A stretch of DNA of 64,000 bases, from assembly GCA_000309945.1 (NCBI GenBank), contig CM001633.1, forward strand, positions 4,815,793-4,879,792, in the 5' to 3' direction. A program made the position numbers and the translations under genes. The notes beneath the pieces were generated by a model. It searched no databases and was not told the DNA's origin. It saw nothing but the letters and a program-made list of their open reading frames with translations. Below are positions 1 to 9,543 of the stretch, in pieces (position 1 is the stretch's first letter; every line of letters starts with the position of its first letter). The DNA is from Leptolyngbyaceae cyanobacterium JSC-12. GTDB lineage: Bacteria; Cyanobacteriota; Cyanobacteriia; Leptolyngbyales; Leptolyngbyaceae.

Positions 1-306
1 GGTGGCTGCCAGGGTAAAGGAGGCTGTGGATGAGATGATCGCCGCCATAAGCAACGTGCGTTTGCGCCCAAATTTACCGTCTGATAAAGAACCGCCCAAC
101 AGCCGCCCGATGACTCCGGAGATTGATTGGCTCCCCAAGCCCAGCCCCACTGCTGTAGCCGATAGCCCCACCTGATTTACAAAGAAGATGGGCGCGTAAA
201 ACAGTGTGAATCCAGAACCCATCTGGGATAATAGCCGCCCGATCGCTAAAATCCAGATTTGATAGTTCAACTGCGGAACCCAGGCAGCTAACAGTATTCG
301 CTTCAA
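1..306 (-). CDS. MFS transporter, N-terminal part (cut by window edge)
   Basis: Translating the minus strand from a TTG at 306 gives 102 open codons to the window edge. The product has two to three hydrophobic helices followed by a typical MFS loop 2-3 motif A (GGSLSDGKFGRKR, about residues 75-87), so this is the start of a major facilitator transporter. An in-frame TAA lies three codons upstream of the TTG, which makes the TTG the only early start; a GGGAG lies about 13 nt before it. The substrate cannot be told. It is divergent from the sucrose-phosphate phosphatase gene. A different frame over the same bases gives a longer ATG ORF with no recognisable content, which I take as a shadow. Confidence 0.78.
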   Translation of the reverse strand, partial: MKRILLAAWVPQLNYQIWILAIGRLLSQMGSGFTLFYAPIFFVNQVGLSATAVGLGLGSQSISGVIGRLLGGSLSDGKFGRKRTLLMAAIISSTASFTLAAT

Positions 307-497
307 AGTTTGTTATGACTCCCAAAATCACACAGCAAGTCTGACCTAACGAATGCTTTTCGCAATTCTATCAACCCCGTTTTCATTCTCAGAATCTATC
401 AAAAGACGTTATTCGTGCTCACGTATCCAACAGAACGAGCAGATTTCAAAGAGGTTCAGTACACTCAAACAGGTATCCAGTTTGTTGAGGATGGATT

Positions 498-1244
498 GTG
501 ACTGCATTTCTGCTCGTAACCGATCTCGATAACACCCTGGTTGGTGATGATGAGGCACTGGCTGAACTGAACGAGTATTTGAGCCATCATCGGCAGCAAT
601 TTGGCACCAAGATTGTGTATTCAACGGGGCGATCGCGATCGCTATATTACCAACTCACCACTGAAAAACCCTTATTAGAGCCTGACTACCTCATCCTTTC
701 AGTGGGAACTGAAATTTATCTAAGTGATAGCGATACTCCCGATCCCAGTTGGGCGAACGCTCTAGCTTGTAATTGGGATCGGGAACTTGTAGTCGCAACG
801 GCTGCCCACTTTGCCGATCTCACTCCCCAGCCTGACACTGAACAACGCCCCTTCAAAGTTAGCTACTTCTTGACAGCAGAAGCCGCCATTGAAGTCATCC
901 CCCAACTGGAGGCATTACTAAAAGAACGTGGACTGGACATACAACTGATTTACAGCGGCAGCCTGGACTTAGACATCCTGCCCCGCCAAGCAAACAAAGG
1001 CATGGCAATGAGCTTTTTACGAAATTATCTGGGCATCACACCGGATAGCACCGTTGCCTGCGGCGACTCTGGCAATGATCTGTCGATGTTTGCTGACCGG
1101 GATGAACGCGGTATCATTGTGGGCAATGCAATGCCAGAACTGCTTACCTGGCATCATGCTAATCCCAGTCCCCATCGTTATCTGGCAAAAGCTCACTGTG
1201 CAGCAGGCATCATGGAAGGGCTGAAACATTTTGGTTTTTTATAG
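498..1244 (+). CDS. spp: Sucrose-phosphate phosphatase
   Basis: A 248-residue HAD-superfamily (type IIB) phosphatase that by family hydrolyses sucrose-6-phosphate to sucrose, the last step after sucrose-phosphate synthase. Visible motifs are the nucleophile motif DLDNTL (residues 9-14), the STGRS motif near 42-46 typical of the SPP/Cof clade, a K in PRQANKG, and the metal-binding GDSGNDLSMF. Length matches stand-alone cyanobacterial SPPs (about 245-250). The start is GTG, preceded at 8 nt by GAGG; no in-frame ATG lies nearby. No sucrose-phosphate synthase gene is in the window. Product expected cytoplasmic; sucrose is an osmolyte and transport sugar in cyanobacteria. Confidence 0.9.
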   Translation: MTAFLLVTDLDNTLVGDDEALAELNEYLSHHRQQFGTKIVYSTGRSRSLYYQLTTEKPLLEPDYLILSVGTEIYLSDSDTPDPSWANALACNWDRELVVATAAHFADLTPQPDTEQRPFKVSYFLTAEAAIEVIPQLEALLKERGLDIQLIYSGSLDLDILPRQANKGMAMSFLRNYLGITPDSTVACGDSGNDLSMFADRDERGIIVGNAMPELLTWHHANPSPHRYLAKAHCAAGIMEGLKHFGFL

Positions 1245-1249
1245 GAAGA

Positions 1250-2746
1250 TTACTCAATTGCTTGTTGATAAAATCTTCTCATCTCAGTGAACCATTGCTG
1301 ACGTGAGGTTTCCCAAGTGTAGAACATGTGCCCACCCTGAAAGTGTTTGAGGGTCAGGTTAGGGCGAATTTCGGGGTTGAGCTTCATCAAGTCTGCCAGG
1401 TGATTGGAAGCAAAGTAGGGTGTTACCAGGTCAAACACACCGTGGGTGATGTAAACCTGCATGTAAGGATTCAGTGTCATCCCTACGCGCAGATCATCAA
1501 CTGCTCCGATGAAGCCCTGTTTCAGTTCCCCTTTGGGATCAAACTTCCAGGCTTTAAAGGTTTCCATATTCAGCAGATGATACGTGAGGTCAGTTTCAAC
1601 ACCTAACGTATCTCGCAGATGGCTGTTGATGGCTCCAGTAAATAAGCGATCCAGTCCATCCAGGGTAGGGTCGCTGCCCTGATAGGTGGGGCGATCAGGA
1701 AAGGGATCAATCGCAGTGATAGACGCATCATACAATCCCACAATTTTTTGTTGGTCTCGCAGTAACTCTCTGGCAAACAACTCAATATCAATTCGTCCGG
1801 CTTGCCGCTCAATCAGGGATATTGGTAAGCCAAGTAAGTCTGCCATTTGCTGATAAGCAGCACGGCGTTCATTTTCAGTCAGGGTGTCTCCCATTGCCAG
1901 TAGGGGAATCAGTGTTTTACGAGCAAATTGTTCCGCTACCGCTAAATGGGCATCAACGTCACCAGGTTCTCCAGCCCAGGTTACCCGCCCATGATGGGCG
2001 GCGGCGGCGGCAAGGGAAGGAAATATCGTTGCCCAGGAGGTGAGATTGTAGTCGTTCCCGCCAAACAGGCTAAATTCTAAGGCAGGAGAGATAAGAATTG
2101 CTCCGGAAAGCCCCACCCCAAACTCTTGTTGCAGTTTGCGAGCCAGTTTGGCAACGCGAAACCCACCATAACTCTCACCAGCAATGAAAATTGGTGACAG
2201 CCAGCGCTTTTGGCGAGATAAAAAACGTTGGATAAACTCGCCCAGAGCGTTCAAATCGCGATCAACTTCCCAAAACTCTACTTCTTTAGGTTTATCTGGT
2301 TCTTTTGCATCAATCTTCTTCTCGGGTTTATCTGGTGTTTCTTTGTCTTCCGGTAAACTGCGACTAAACCCGGTGCCAATTGGGTCAATAAATACCAGAT
2401 CCGTAAAGCTTAACCAACTTTCCATGTTGCTGATTACACGGACAGGTGGCTTCGGCAAACGACCTTGGGCTTCAAAGTAAACCCGCTTGGGACCTAATGC
2501 CCCCATGTGCAAGTAGGCGGAAGCGGCTCCTGGTCCACCATTAAAAACAAAAGTAAGGGGGCGATTGGTAGCGGTGGTGTTCGCCACGTATGCCACATGA
2601 AACATTTCGGCAACTGGCTTCTCTTGGTGAAACAAGGTTTGCCACTCGGCTGAGGCAGTGTAGCGAATGGATTGATTGGGGAATGACAATGTATGTTCTG
2701 TAATGCTAGCTTTGCGTGAACCAGAAAGACTGGACGTGTCAGGCAT
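1250..2746 (-). CDS. S10 family serine carboxypeptidase-like peptidase
   Basis: 498 residues with serine carboxypeptidase (S10, alpha/beta hydrolase fold) hallmarks: the oxyanion-hole NGGPG motif at 69-73, the nucleophile motif GESYGG with Ser192, an Asp in HGVFDLVTPY and a His in GGHMFYT near the C-terminus. A charged K/E/P/D-rich stretch (about 132-157) interrupts the fold. There is no signal peptide, unlike secreted or vacuolar family members, so it is probably cytoplasmic. It converges with the sucrose phosphatase, with only 5 nt between stops. Its natural substrate is unknown. Confidence 0.85.
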   Translation of the reverse strand: MPDTSSLSGSRKASITEHTLSFPNQSIRYTASAEWQTLFHQEKPVAEMFHVAYVANTTATNRPLTFVFNGGPGAASAYLHMGALGPKRVYFEAQGRLPKPPVRVISNMESWLSFTDLVFIDPIGTGFSRSLPEDKETPDKPEKKIDAKEPDKPKEVEFWEVDRDLNALGEFIQRFLSRQKRWLSPIFIAGESYGGFRVAKLARKLQQEFGVGLSGAILISPALEFSLFGGNDYNLTSWATIFPSLAAAAAHHGRVTWAGEPGDVDAHLAVAEQFARKTLIPLLAMGDTLTENERRAAYQQMADLLGLPISLIERQAGRIDIELFARELLRDQQKIVGLYDASITAIDPFPDRPTYQGSDPTLDGLDRLFTGAINSHLRDTLGVETDLTYHLLNMETFKAWKFDPKGELKQGFIGAVDDLRVGMTLNPYMQVYITHGVFDLVTPYFASNHLADLMKLNPEIRPNLTLKHFQGGHMFYTWETSRQQWFTEMRRFYQQAIE

Positions 2747-3093
2747 AGTGGAGTGCTCGTGGGGTAAATAATCAGGATACTTTGTTTCAGATACTATACG
2801 TGTCCCCGGTAATAGCTACGATGATTATGCCTGAATTTTGCGATCGCGCCAGTGTTATCGCCTGAGTCAGCAGCCGAATCCAACCAGGCATAAGTTTAAA
2901 CTTGTATACTCGCAAGGTTGTGTAGGATAGTAAATTTGCAATTCAGGTAATATTCGTTAATGAGTTCTTTAAAAGTCTAAGCGATATCAAAACTTGATTC
3001 TTCCGAACTCTGTTGAGTAATAGGGTAAGTCAGACTGAAACTGGAGTTGGGACTCACTATGGCAAAATGTATTTAGAAATATTAAGGCTAGTT
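2747..3093. other. Intergenic stretch between S10 peptidase and LPA1-like gene
   Basis: About 350 bp between divergent genes. It contains a HIP1 half-site cluster and a widely spaced inverted repeat (TTATGCCTG near 2826, CAGGCATAA near 2886). I see no tRNA, small conserved gene or clear promoter motif. Reading frames are short and unconvincing. Confidence 0.4.
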
Positions 3094-3381
3094 ATGACGA
3101 ATCCTTTACCACGTCGCACTCCAACTAAACCTCCTGGAATGGATGATGAAACCTTTGCTCGGTTGAAAGCAGAGGCGATCGCGCCTTACCGGGGATTGCG
3201 GCGGTTTATCTATGGGGCATTTGCGGCTTCTGGTGCGATCGGCGGATTGGTGTTTCTAGCCCAACTGCTGGCAGGTCAAAATGTACAAGAAGCGCTGCCA
3301 AACTTTGCCTTGCAATTGGGCGTAGTAGCTTTGATGATTTGGTTGATTCGTCTGGAGAATAAAGCTGAACGTAAGCAGTAA
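3094..3381 (+). CDS. Small LPA1/Rep27-type (DUF3493) membrane protein
   Basis: From the ATG at 3094 the protein is 95 residues: a charged N-terminus (MDDETFARLKAEAIAPYRGL), a Gly/Ala-rich helix (FIYGAFAASGAIGGLVFLAQLLAG) and a second hydrophobic helix before a basic tail. This resembles the DUF3493 family (LPA1/Rep27 domain), linked in plants and algae to photosystem II assembly and repair; the cyanobacterial forms are small two-helix proteins. A longer reading from a TTG at 3013 would add 27 residues of no family character, so I prefer the ATG. The photosystem II role is inferred from plant homologues. Confidence 0.72.
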   Translation: MTNPLPRRTPTKPPGMDDETFARLKAEAIAPYRGLRRFIYGAFAASGAIGGLVFLAQLLAGQNVQEALPNFALQLGVVALMIWLIRLENKAERKQ

Positions 3382-3492
3382 GCCTGTCTATTTGCCATAT
3401 CCATCAAAAATATCTGGTGATTTTTTAGGGGCGATTATGCTGGCTAGCACACCATCCTAAGCCAGGTGCTTCCGAATTCAATGCCTCAATTC

Positions 3493-4869
3493 TTACTTCA
3501 CAGACTCTGTGAACTGAACACCGCGAATCGAATAGTCCAATAACTGCATAGGATGAAGCACGGGAATCTCTTTCCCCTGTAACTTCAAATGACGGCTAAT
3601 TTGCACAAAACACCCAATATTGGCAGAAACAATAACGGAAGCCCCGGTGTTCGTCAAATTCTGAACTTTCTGCCGTCCCAGTTCTGCTGCAACATCAGGC
3701 TGAAGAATGTTATAAACTCCTGCACTACCGCAGCACAACGCCGCATCAATCGGTTCTCGCAGTATTACTCCAGGAATTTGCCGCAGTAATTTTCGCGGCT
3801 GCACACTAATTTTCTGTCCATGCAGCATATGACAGGCATCCTGATAGACCAGTGTCAGGGGAGCATCCTGAAGCGGTGATAGTGTTGCAGTGAATCCCAC
3901 GTCTGCCAGAAATTCTTGCACATCCCGGACTTTTGCAGCAAAGGTTTTGGCTTTTTCTCGGTAATCGGGATCATCCGCCAAAATGTTGCCGTATTCTTTC
4001 AACGTGTGCCCACAACCAGACGCATTGATCAGCACAAAATCAACATCTGTATCCGCAAAACTATCAATCATCTGGCGTGCCAGGGCTTTGGTTTGGGCTT
4101 CCTGTCCCTGATGGTGAGTCAGTGCAGCGCAGCATCCCTGCGATTTGGGGACGACCACTTCACAGCCATTGGCGGTTAAAACCCGCACTGTAGCATCGTT
4201 TACCTCTGGATTAAATAACCGTTGCACGCAGCCTAACAGCATCCCAACGCGATACCTCTGTTTACCCTGCGCCGGAATCAGGTCTGGAATGGTATCCTGG
4301 AATGCCTGGGGCGGAATCGCAGGCAACATGGCTTCCATTGCTGCTAGTTGGGGCGAAAGTTGCTGGAGGAATCTTAGCGATCGCACCAGTTTTTGTAAGC
4401 CTGATTTCTGATATAAGCCTATTGGACGCAGCAACACTCGCATCCGCTGAGGATAAGGGAACAGAGTGAAGATGAGCTGGCGAATTAACTTTTCGGGCAG
4501 CGATCGCGGATGGTTACGCTCTACCTGTTGGCGCGTGGCTTCGATCAACTTGTCATAGCGAACGCCGGATGGGCAAGTGGTGACACATGCCAGACAACCC
4601 AGGCACGAATCAAAATGCTGCACTGTTGCAGGTGAAAGCGGAATTTGTCCTTCATTCACCCCATCCATCAAATAAATGCGCCCTCTGGGAGAATCAGTTT
4701 CTTTACCAATTACTCGATAACTAGGGCAAGTGGCCAGGCAAAAACCGCAATGGACGCAGGCATCAATCAGTTTAGGGTCGGGGGGATGTTTAGTATCAAA
4801 TGAAAGCCGAGGAGCAGAGGGTGGAGGATTGAAAACTGAGGATTGAGGAGCCGAATCTTGGTGAAGCAT
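3493..4869 (-). CDS. glcF: Glycolate dehydrogenase iron-sulfur subunit
   Basis: 458 residues from the ATG at 4869 (a TTG four codons upstream is the alternative). Two ferredoxin-type 4Fe-4S motifs lie near the N-terminus (CVHCGFCLATCPS, then CLGCLACVTTCPSGV). Two CCG-type domains follow (motifs GCVQRLFNPEV, CCAALTHHQG, DACHMLHGQ, CCGSAGVYN), as in GlcF/HdrB-type proteins. With GlcE and GlcD (not in the window) it would oxidise photorespiratory glycolate to glyoxylate. glcE lies 93 nt upstream on the same strand, so the two probably form an operon. Its first codons are rich in the dispersed GGATTGAGGA-type repeat, giving a low-complexity N-terminus. Confidence 0.9.
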   Translation of the reverse strand: MLHQDSAPQSSVFNPPPSAPRLSFDTKHPPDPKLIDACVHCGFCLATCPSYRVIGKETDSPRGRIYLMDGVNEGQIPLSPATVQHFDSCLGCLACVTTCPSGVRYDKLIEATRQQVERNHPRSLPEKLIRQLIFTLFPYPQRMRVLLRPIGLYQKSGLQKLVRSLRFLQQLSPQLAAMEAMLPAIPPQAFQDTIPDLIPAQGKQRYRVGMLLGCVQRLFNPEVNDATVRVLTANGCEVVVPKSQGCCAALTHHQGQEAQTKALARQMIDSFADTDVDFVLINASGCGHTLKEYGNILADDPDYREKAKTFAAKVRDVQEFLADVGFTATLSPLQDAPLTLVYQDACHMLHGQKISVQPRKLLRQIPGVILREPIDAALCCGSAGVYNILQPDVAAELGRQKVQNLTNTGASVIVSANIGCFVQISRHLKLQGKEIPVLHPMQLLDYSIRGVQFTESVK

Positions 4870-4962
4870 AGGGTTTTGCAAGCGTTGAGCGATCGCGGGT
4901 CTGCCTTTTCTTCCACCCTACAACTTAATTGGGAATGGAGGATGGGAAATAGGGGATAGGAA

Positions 4963-6321
4963 TTAAATTCCACCCACAAATCGATGAGGGCTGAGGAGGT
5001 GGTTGGGATCAAATTGATGTTTAATTTGTCGCATCACATCCAGCGCGTTGCCGCGGTAGCCCCAAACATCTAGTTGCTGCTTTACTGCGACCGGAGCCTT
5101 CAGGATGGATAGAAACCCATGATGTTCCTGGCAGATTGCCCGCAGAGAGGCGATCGCCTTGAATGCGGAGGAAATCTCTGAGGTCCACAGTCTTCCTAAC
5201 CCACTGGCAGCATGAATTTGCCCATGCCAACCTGGAAGCGAGTTGATCTGCTCTAGCAGCACCATTGCCTGGGATGGCTGTATTCCTATTTTGCAAGCGA
5301 TCGCTTCAACTTCGAGCGGGGCAGTCATTCGTTCTCGCAATCGCTGCCATAGAGCGGCTTCATCGGCATCCGTCAATAACACATGAGATACAGACAACAT
5401 CTGGCTAAAATCAGTTAGCTTGCGAATTTGCTCCTGCACACTGGGCAAGATGCTTTGAAAGCGTACCACCAGCCCAATGCCGTGCCCCAGGTCCAAACTC
5501 TCCATCACTGAAGCAGAGATTAGATCCAGGCTTGATGGGGTGAGGGCTGATTGGAGAATGGTCTGAGCCAGTTGAGCGATCGCCGTTCCATTACCACTCA
5601 GCACCATTGTTTGAGAGGCATTTGGTAGGGGATAAACGCGAAATGTTACCTGGGTCAAAATTCCTAATGTGCCGTAAGAACCAGTGAATAGCTTCATCAG
5701 GTCGTAGCCAGCGACATTTTTAACCACTCGTCCCCCAGCTTTGGCAATTTGCCCATCGGCACGCACAAACGAAATGCCCAACAGCATATCTCGCACACTG
5801 TTGTAGCGATGCCTCAGCGACCCTGCATCTGCTGTTGCAATGATGCCACCAATGGTTGCCTGGTCTGGATAGGTCGGGTCGATCGCCAAAAACTGCCCCG
5901 CCTTCGCCAGAATAGCTTGCAATTCAGCGAACTTCATCCCAACTTCCACTGTTACCGTTAAATCGCCAACAGCATGATCAATCAGGCGATTCAACCGTTG
6001 CGTACTTAATATAATCCAAGGAGCCGCCTTGGTTGAACCTGAGTTGTCCACGAGTCCACCCCAGTCGAGCTTACTACCATTGCCACAGGGCAAAATTGGC
6101 AAGTTGTGCTGATGAGCGACGGTGACTACAGCAGCAAGTTCCTCTACGGTAGCTGGCAAGACCATACAGGCAACTTCTTGGTCTGGCGCAGTTGCCTGAC
6201 AAATACATCTTTTCCAGCGTTGCTCCACTGCTTCCCAGGGATAAACCTGGTTAACCCCAACCGTTGCCGCTATCATCGGCGCGATCGCCAGACGCTGTGC
6301 AGAACTTTGTGCAGAATTCAT
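4963..6321 (-). CDS. glcE: Glycolate dehydrogenase FAD-binding subunit
   Basis: 452 residues of the FAD_binding_4 (PCMH) class. The N-terminal half has the cofactor-binding pattern ILPCGNGSKLDWGG and the region DPTYPDQATIGGIIATADAGSLRHRYNSVRD, continuing to GGRVVKNVAGYDLMKLF. The C-terminus ends FDPNHLLSPHRFVGG, typical of GlcE. It works with GlcF (immediately downstream) and GlcD in the glycolate dehydrogenase complex. The 81-nt gap to the glcF start holds a copy of the dispersed GGGAATGGAGGATGGG-type repeat. Confidence 0.9.
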   Translation of the reverse strand: MNSAQSSAQRLAIAPMIAATVGVNQVYPWEAVEQRWKRCICQATAPDQEVACMVLPATVEELAAVVTVAHQHNLPILPCGNGSKLDWGGLVDNSGSTKAAPWIILSTQRLNRLIDHAVGDLTVTVEVGMKFAELQAILAKAGQFLAIDPTYPDQATIGGIIATADAGSLRHRYNSVRDMLLGISFVRADGQIAKAGGRVVKNVAGYDLMKLFTGSYGTLGILTQVTFRVYPLPNASQTMVLSGNGTAIAQLAQTILQSALTPSSLDLISASVMESLDLGHGIGLVVRFQSILPSVQEQIRKLTDFSQMLSVSHVLLTDADEAALWQRLRERMTAPLEVEAIACKIGIQPSQAMVLLEQINSLPGWHGQIHAASGLGRLWTSEISSAFKAIASLRAICQEHHGFLSILKAPVAVKQQLDVWGYRGNALDVMRQIKHQFDPNHLLSPHRFVGGI

Positions 6322-6354
6322 TTCTATCCCGCCCTAACTTTACCTGCAAAATCC

Positions 6355-6669
6355 CTACTGATCCAAAATCCACTCAGATGCCCGTTCACCTAGTTCTAAC
6401 GGAATGCTAACTGCTTTTCCCAGTCGGGGACGTTCTTTTGTTTGTTGGATATATGCCTGTACCTGCTCCACCCCTCCCCATGCCTGCAGGTAAGACCCCA
6501 CTGCACTGAGATGCTCCAGGTACTCCTCCTCTGTCATAGGAAAAGATACCTGCTCCAGATACTTCCACATGATCAGTACGAAGATTTTGCCTTGAGTCCT
6601 GCGTAGTTGAATATCATACGAGCGACCCCATTTGCTGATTAAAAGTTGGCGGAGTTCTTGTCCAGTCAT
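6355..6669 (-). CDS. DUF3067 family protein
   Basis: 104 residues beginning MTGQELRQLLISKWGRSYD, a small cyanobacterial and plastid family (DUF3067) of unknown function. I start at the ATG at 6669 because family members begin at MTGxELRxLL. The reading frame stays open to an ATG at 6816, but those 49 extra residues are basic and repetitive and include a 14-bp direct repeat. It is transcribed with glcE/glcF, 33 nt upstream of glcE, so co-transcription is possible. No signal peptide or membrane segment. Confidence 0.7.
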   Translation of the reverse strand: MTGQELRQLLISKWGRSYDIQLRRTQGKIFVLIMWKYLEQVSFPMTEEEYLEHLSAVGSYLQAWGGVEQVQAYIQQTKERPRLGKAVSIPLELGERASEWILDQ

Positions 6670-6743
6670 ACGGTAATTAGTATCCCATAGGAAGGCAGAA
6701 GCACAGGGGCGCGATCGCAAGAAACGTCTGAAGGCAGGGATAA

Positions 6744-6776
6744 TTTCAACGGAACGGGTTTTTTTCAACGGAACGG
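6744..6776. repeat. Two direct copies of TTTCAACGGAACGG
   Basis: The 14-bp unit occurs at 6744-6757 and 6763-6776, 19 bp apart, each followed by a T-rich run. It lies about 75-107 bp upstream of the preferred DUF3067 start on its coding strand. It could be a small tandem duplication or a paired regulatory site; nothing else supports a function. Confidence 0.6.
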
Positions 6777-6921
6777 ATTTTTTCTGCAAAAAATGCGAGA
6801 ATTGCTGTCTATCCATTGAAGTTCGTCAATGGAGAAGCATCTACTGATTGTGATGGAGTTTTGATTGAAGGGGGCTTGTATAGCTCCTGCTTTTTGTCAC
6901 ACTTGGTGAACCTATATCGCA

Positions 6922-7557
6922 ATGATTGCAGTTTGGCTTATTCGGCATGGAGAAAGCGAATCAAATGCAGGACTCCCAACCGAAAAACTAACAGAATTCA
7001 CCCAACTCACACCCAAAGGGCATCGGCAAGCAGAATCATTGCTTCAAGTTGTGACAAAACCCGATCTCATCGTAACTTCACCGTATATTCGCACAAAGCA
7101 AACGGCTCAACCTATTCTGGCGCAATTTCCCGATTGTCCTCAGGTTGAATGGCAGGTACAAGAATTTGATTATCTATCGCTGCCGCCTCAAACTACCAGT
7201 CGCTCTAAGATTTTGGAACTGTGCAAAGCCTACTGGCAACAGCGCGACCCCTTTTACGTTGATGGGGAAGGTGCAGAATCCTTTGCTAGTTTAATGCACC
7301 GGGTAAGGCAGATGTTTCAGCAAATTCGCCAACTGGATGGCAAACAGGTGTTGGTGTTCAGCCATGCAGGTTTCATTCGGGCGGTTTTATGGTCAGCACT
7401 GACACAGCAAACTGAGATTACCCCCAAAGGCATGGAAAGGTTCTGCTATTTTATCCAGTCGATGCGGATTCCCAACGCCGCGATCGTCAAACTGCATATT
7501 CAGGATAATGAGGTATTCGTCAGCAATGTCCTCACTGCCCATCTACAAGATCCATAG
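6922..7557 (+). CDS. Histidine phosphatase (phosphoglycerate mutase-like) protein
   Basis: 211 residues with the branch-1 histidine phosphatase signature LIRHGESESN at 6-15, where the His is the phospho-acceptor. A second Arg appears in TSPYIRTKQTA, the acid in the EFDY region, and the second catalytic His in VFSHAGFIRAVL. The short length and lack of PGAM-specific insertions suggest a broad-specificity phosphatase rather than glycolytic PGAM. It starts at ATG 6922, divergent from DUF3067 and converging on the amidase (22 nt between stops). Confidence 0.82.
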   Translation: MIAVWLIRHGESESNAGLPTEKLTEFTQLTPKGHRQAESLLQVVTKPDLIVTSPYIRTKQTAQPILAQFPDCPQVEWQVQEFDYLSLPPQTTSRSKILELCKAYWQQRDPFYVDGEGAESFASLMHRVRQMFQQIRQLDGKQVLVFSHAGFIRAVLWSALTQQTEITPKGMERFCYFIQSMRIPNAAIVKLHIQDNEVFVSNVLTAHLQDP

Positions 7558-7579
7558 TGCTCTCCTAACCTGAAACAAT

Positions 7580-8995
7580 TTAAAGTGTCAGGGGAGGGTG
7601 GTGCTGGCTCCAGGGGCGAGCCGTTTCAAGCTGAGCGGCAAGAGCAACTAGGGTTTCCTCAGCGGCAGGTCGTCCCACCAGTTGCACACCAATGGGTAAG
7701 CCACTCGCTGTAAAGCCTGTGGGAATAGCGATCGCGGGCTGTCCTGTAGCATTAAACGGCGGACAGGGTGCAATCCACTGCACAATTTTTTCTAAAGTTT
7801 TCGCCGGACGATATTTTGCCCATTCCCCTACTCGAATAGTGGAATGCAGATAAGTGGGCAGCAGAAATACATCCACTCCATCCAATGCCAAGACGATCTC
7901 ACGAGCAATAACTTGCACTTTCGAGACTGCTCGCAAATAGGCTCCACAGGAACAAAATCGAGCACGTAGTGCAAACCATCGATTCATCTTGCCAAGAAAA
8001 ATTTCAGGGGTACCCGCTTCATTTAGCACCGCTTGAAAAATAGTTGTAAACGGTTCAATTAATTCCTCAATGCTATTGGGAAGAGAACCCGGTTCAACCT
8101 GGTGCCCCAATGACTCTAGAAGTGCGGCTGTATTCAGGACTGCCTGCTCACAGTCGGCATCAGCTTTACCGATCGACGGGATTTCTGTGGAAAAGGCAAT
8201 TTTTAGCGGTTTGAACGGAGCGGTTGTTGCGGCTAGAAATGACGGTTCAGGATTGGGCAACCAATAGGGATCTCCCGTTGTGTAGCCAGACATTACATCT
8301 AATAATGCAGCGGTGTCTGCTGTTGTACGCCCCAGCGGTCCGTTGGTTGCTAAGCCACTCAAGCGATCGCCCAACGGGGCATACGTAACCCGTCCTCGCG
8401 ACGGTTTAATCCCCACTAAACCACAACAGAAGGCGGGACCACGAACCGAGCCTCCCCCATCCGACCCCTGTGCTACAGAGCATAAACCAGCAGCTAACGC
8501 GGCAGCAGCCCCCCCGCTTGATCCCCCTGGCGTATGCTCCAAACTCCAGGGATTCCGTGCAGGTGGAAAGCCATCAGGTTCTGTATAGGGAAGTGTTCCA
8601 GCTTCTGAGGTTGCTGTTTTCCCCAAAATCACAAATCCAGCCTGCTTGATACGCTGAACAACCCCATCATCTGTTTGGGCAATCTGGTTCTTCAACCATC
8701 GCACCCCAAACGCACAGGGCATCCCTGCCACCAGATTCAGGTCTTTAATGGAAATTGGGACTCCGAAAAAAGGAGGCAGTTCTTCCGACGGAGTTTGCAT
8801 CAGTTGGTTTGTCTTGACTTTAGCATCGGCGATTGCTTGCTCTGCCGCCACAAATACATAACTACCCAACTGGGGATTTAATCGCTGAATTCGCTCCAAA
8901 TAAACTTCAGTCAATTCTAGAGGCGACAGTTCCCGATTACGGATCATGCGTGCCTGCTCCAGTGCCGGAGTAAATGCCAGATCAACTGAATCCAT
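7580..8995 (-). CDS. Amidase signature family amidohydrolase
   Basis: 471 residues from ATG 8995, preceded by a strong GGGGGG/GGAT ribosome-binding stretch; the frame is open 11 codons further upstream. The amidase-signature Ser-cisSer-Lys triad is visible: Lys in VPISIKDLN, the Gly/Ser-rich GGSSGGAAAALAAG, and the nucleophile Ser in GSDGGGSVRGPA. GatA is larger and has different surroundings, so this is a general amide hydrolase (nitrogen scavenging or indole-acetamide-like substrates). Substrate cannot be assigned. Confidence 0.85.
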   Translation of the reverse strand: MDSVDLAFTPALEQARMIRNRELSPLELTEVYLERIQRLNPQLGSYVFVAAEQAIADAKVKTNQLMQTPSEELPPFFGVPISIKDLNLVAGMPCAFGVRWLKNQIAQTDDGVVQRIKQAGFVILGKTATSEAGTLPYTEPDGFPPARNPWSLEHTPGGSSGGAAAALAAGLCSVAQGSDGGGSVRGPAFCCGLVGIKPSRGRVTYAPLGDRLSGLATNGPLGRTTADTAALLDVMSGYTTGDPYWLPNPEPSFLAATTAPFKPLKIAFSTEIPSIGKADADCEQAVLNTAALLESLGHQVEPGSLPNSIEELIEPFTTIFQAVLNEAGTPEIFLGKMNRWFALRARFCSCGAYLRAVSKVQVIAREIVLALDGVDVFLLPTYLHSTIRVGEWAKYRPAKTLEKIVQWIAPCPPFNATGQPAIAIPTGFTASGLPIGVQLVGRPAAEETLVALAAQLETARPWSQHHPPLTL

Positions 8996-9288
8996 GAATA
9001 TCCCCCCGTTGGAATGCACGATCGCCACTCACCTTAGCCGATTAAAGAGGCGATCGCGAAGGAATTCCTAAAAATCTGGCTTGTGTAGAATCAAATAAGA
9101 GCGATCGTTCAACAATCAAAAAAACCTCTTCGATTTCATTTCACTATCTACAAATGCAATGCTATTCTAGAAAAGCGCGAATTTTGCGTGAAGCTTTCAC
9201 ATGCGAGGAGGCATCCGTAGAATTTTGCTGGAGGCAACCTCCTAGTTGTGGGTTTATTCGTTTATAGCGGACAGGAGACGGGGGAGTC

Positions 9289-9543
9289 GTGGCAAAGAAA
9301 GATGCAGAGGTTGCGACCAAAAAAGACGCAACAGAATCGCAAAAGCAGACACCACAGTCTAGCTTCAACGTCGGAAACTTCCTAAAAGAGACAAAAGAAG
9401 AACTAGACAAGGTCGTGTGGCCTAGCCGTCAACAGTTAATCAGTGAGTCAGTAGCCGTCGTCTTGATGGTAGTCCTCTCAACAACCCTCATTTATCTCGT
9501 TGATAACTTCTTTGCTTGGATAGCAGGGCAGGCGTTTAGATGA
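9289..9543 (+). CDS. secE: Preprotein translocase subunit SecE
   Basis: 84 residues starting at GTG, with a charged N-terminus (AKKDAEVATKKDATESQKQ), the amphipathic motif FLKETKEELDKVVWPSRQQL and a single transmembrane helix, the short cyanobacterial form of SecE. It stabilises SecY in the plasma and thylakoid membrane translocon. Its stop overlaps the nusG start by 4 nt (ATGA), so the two are translationally coupled. It opens the ribosomal protein block. The tRNA-Trp often found just upstream in cyanobacteria is not seen here. Confidence 0.95.
   Translation: MAKKDAEVATKKDATESQKQTPQSSFNVGNFLKETKEELDKVVWPSRQQLISESVAVVLMVVLSTTLIYLVDNFFAWIAGQAFR

Noticed and set aside
74-331. 85-codon ATG frame at the left edge
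   Set aside because: The neighbouring frame over the same bases encodes a clear MFS N-terminus with motif A.
9029-9288. Possible tRNA-Trp upstream of secE
   Set aside because: Many cyanobacteria have it there, but no cloverleaf, CCA-anticodon arm or T-loop is visible in these 260 bases.
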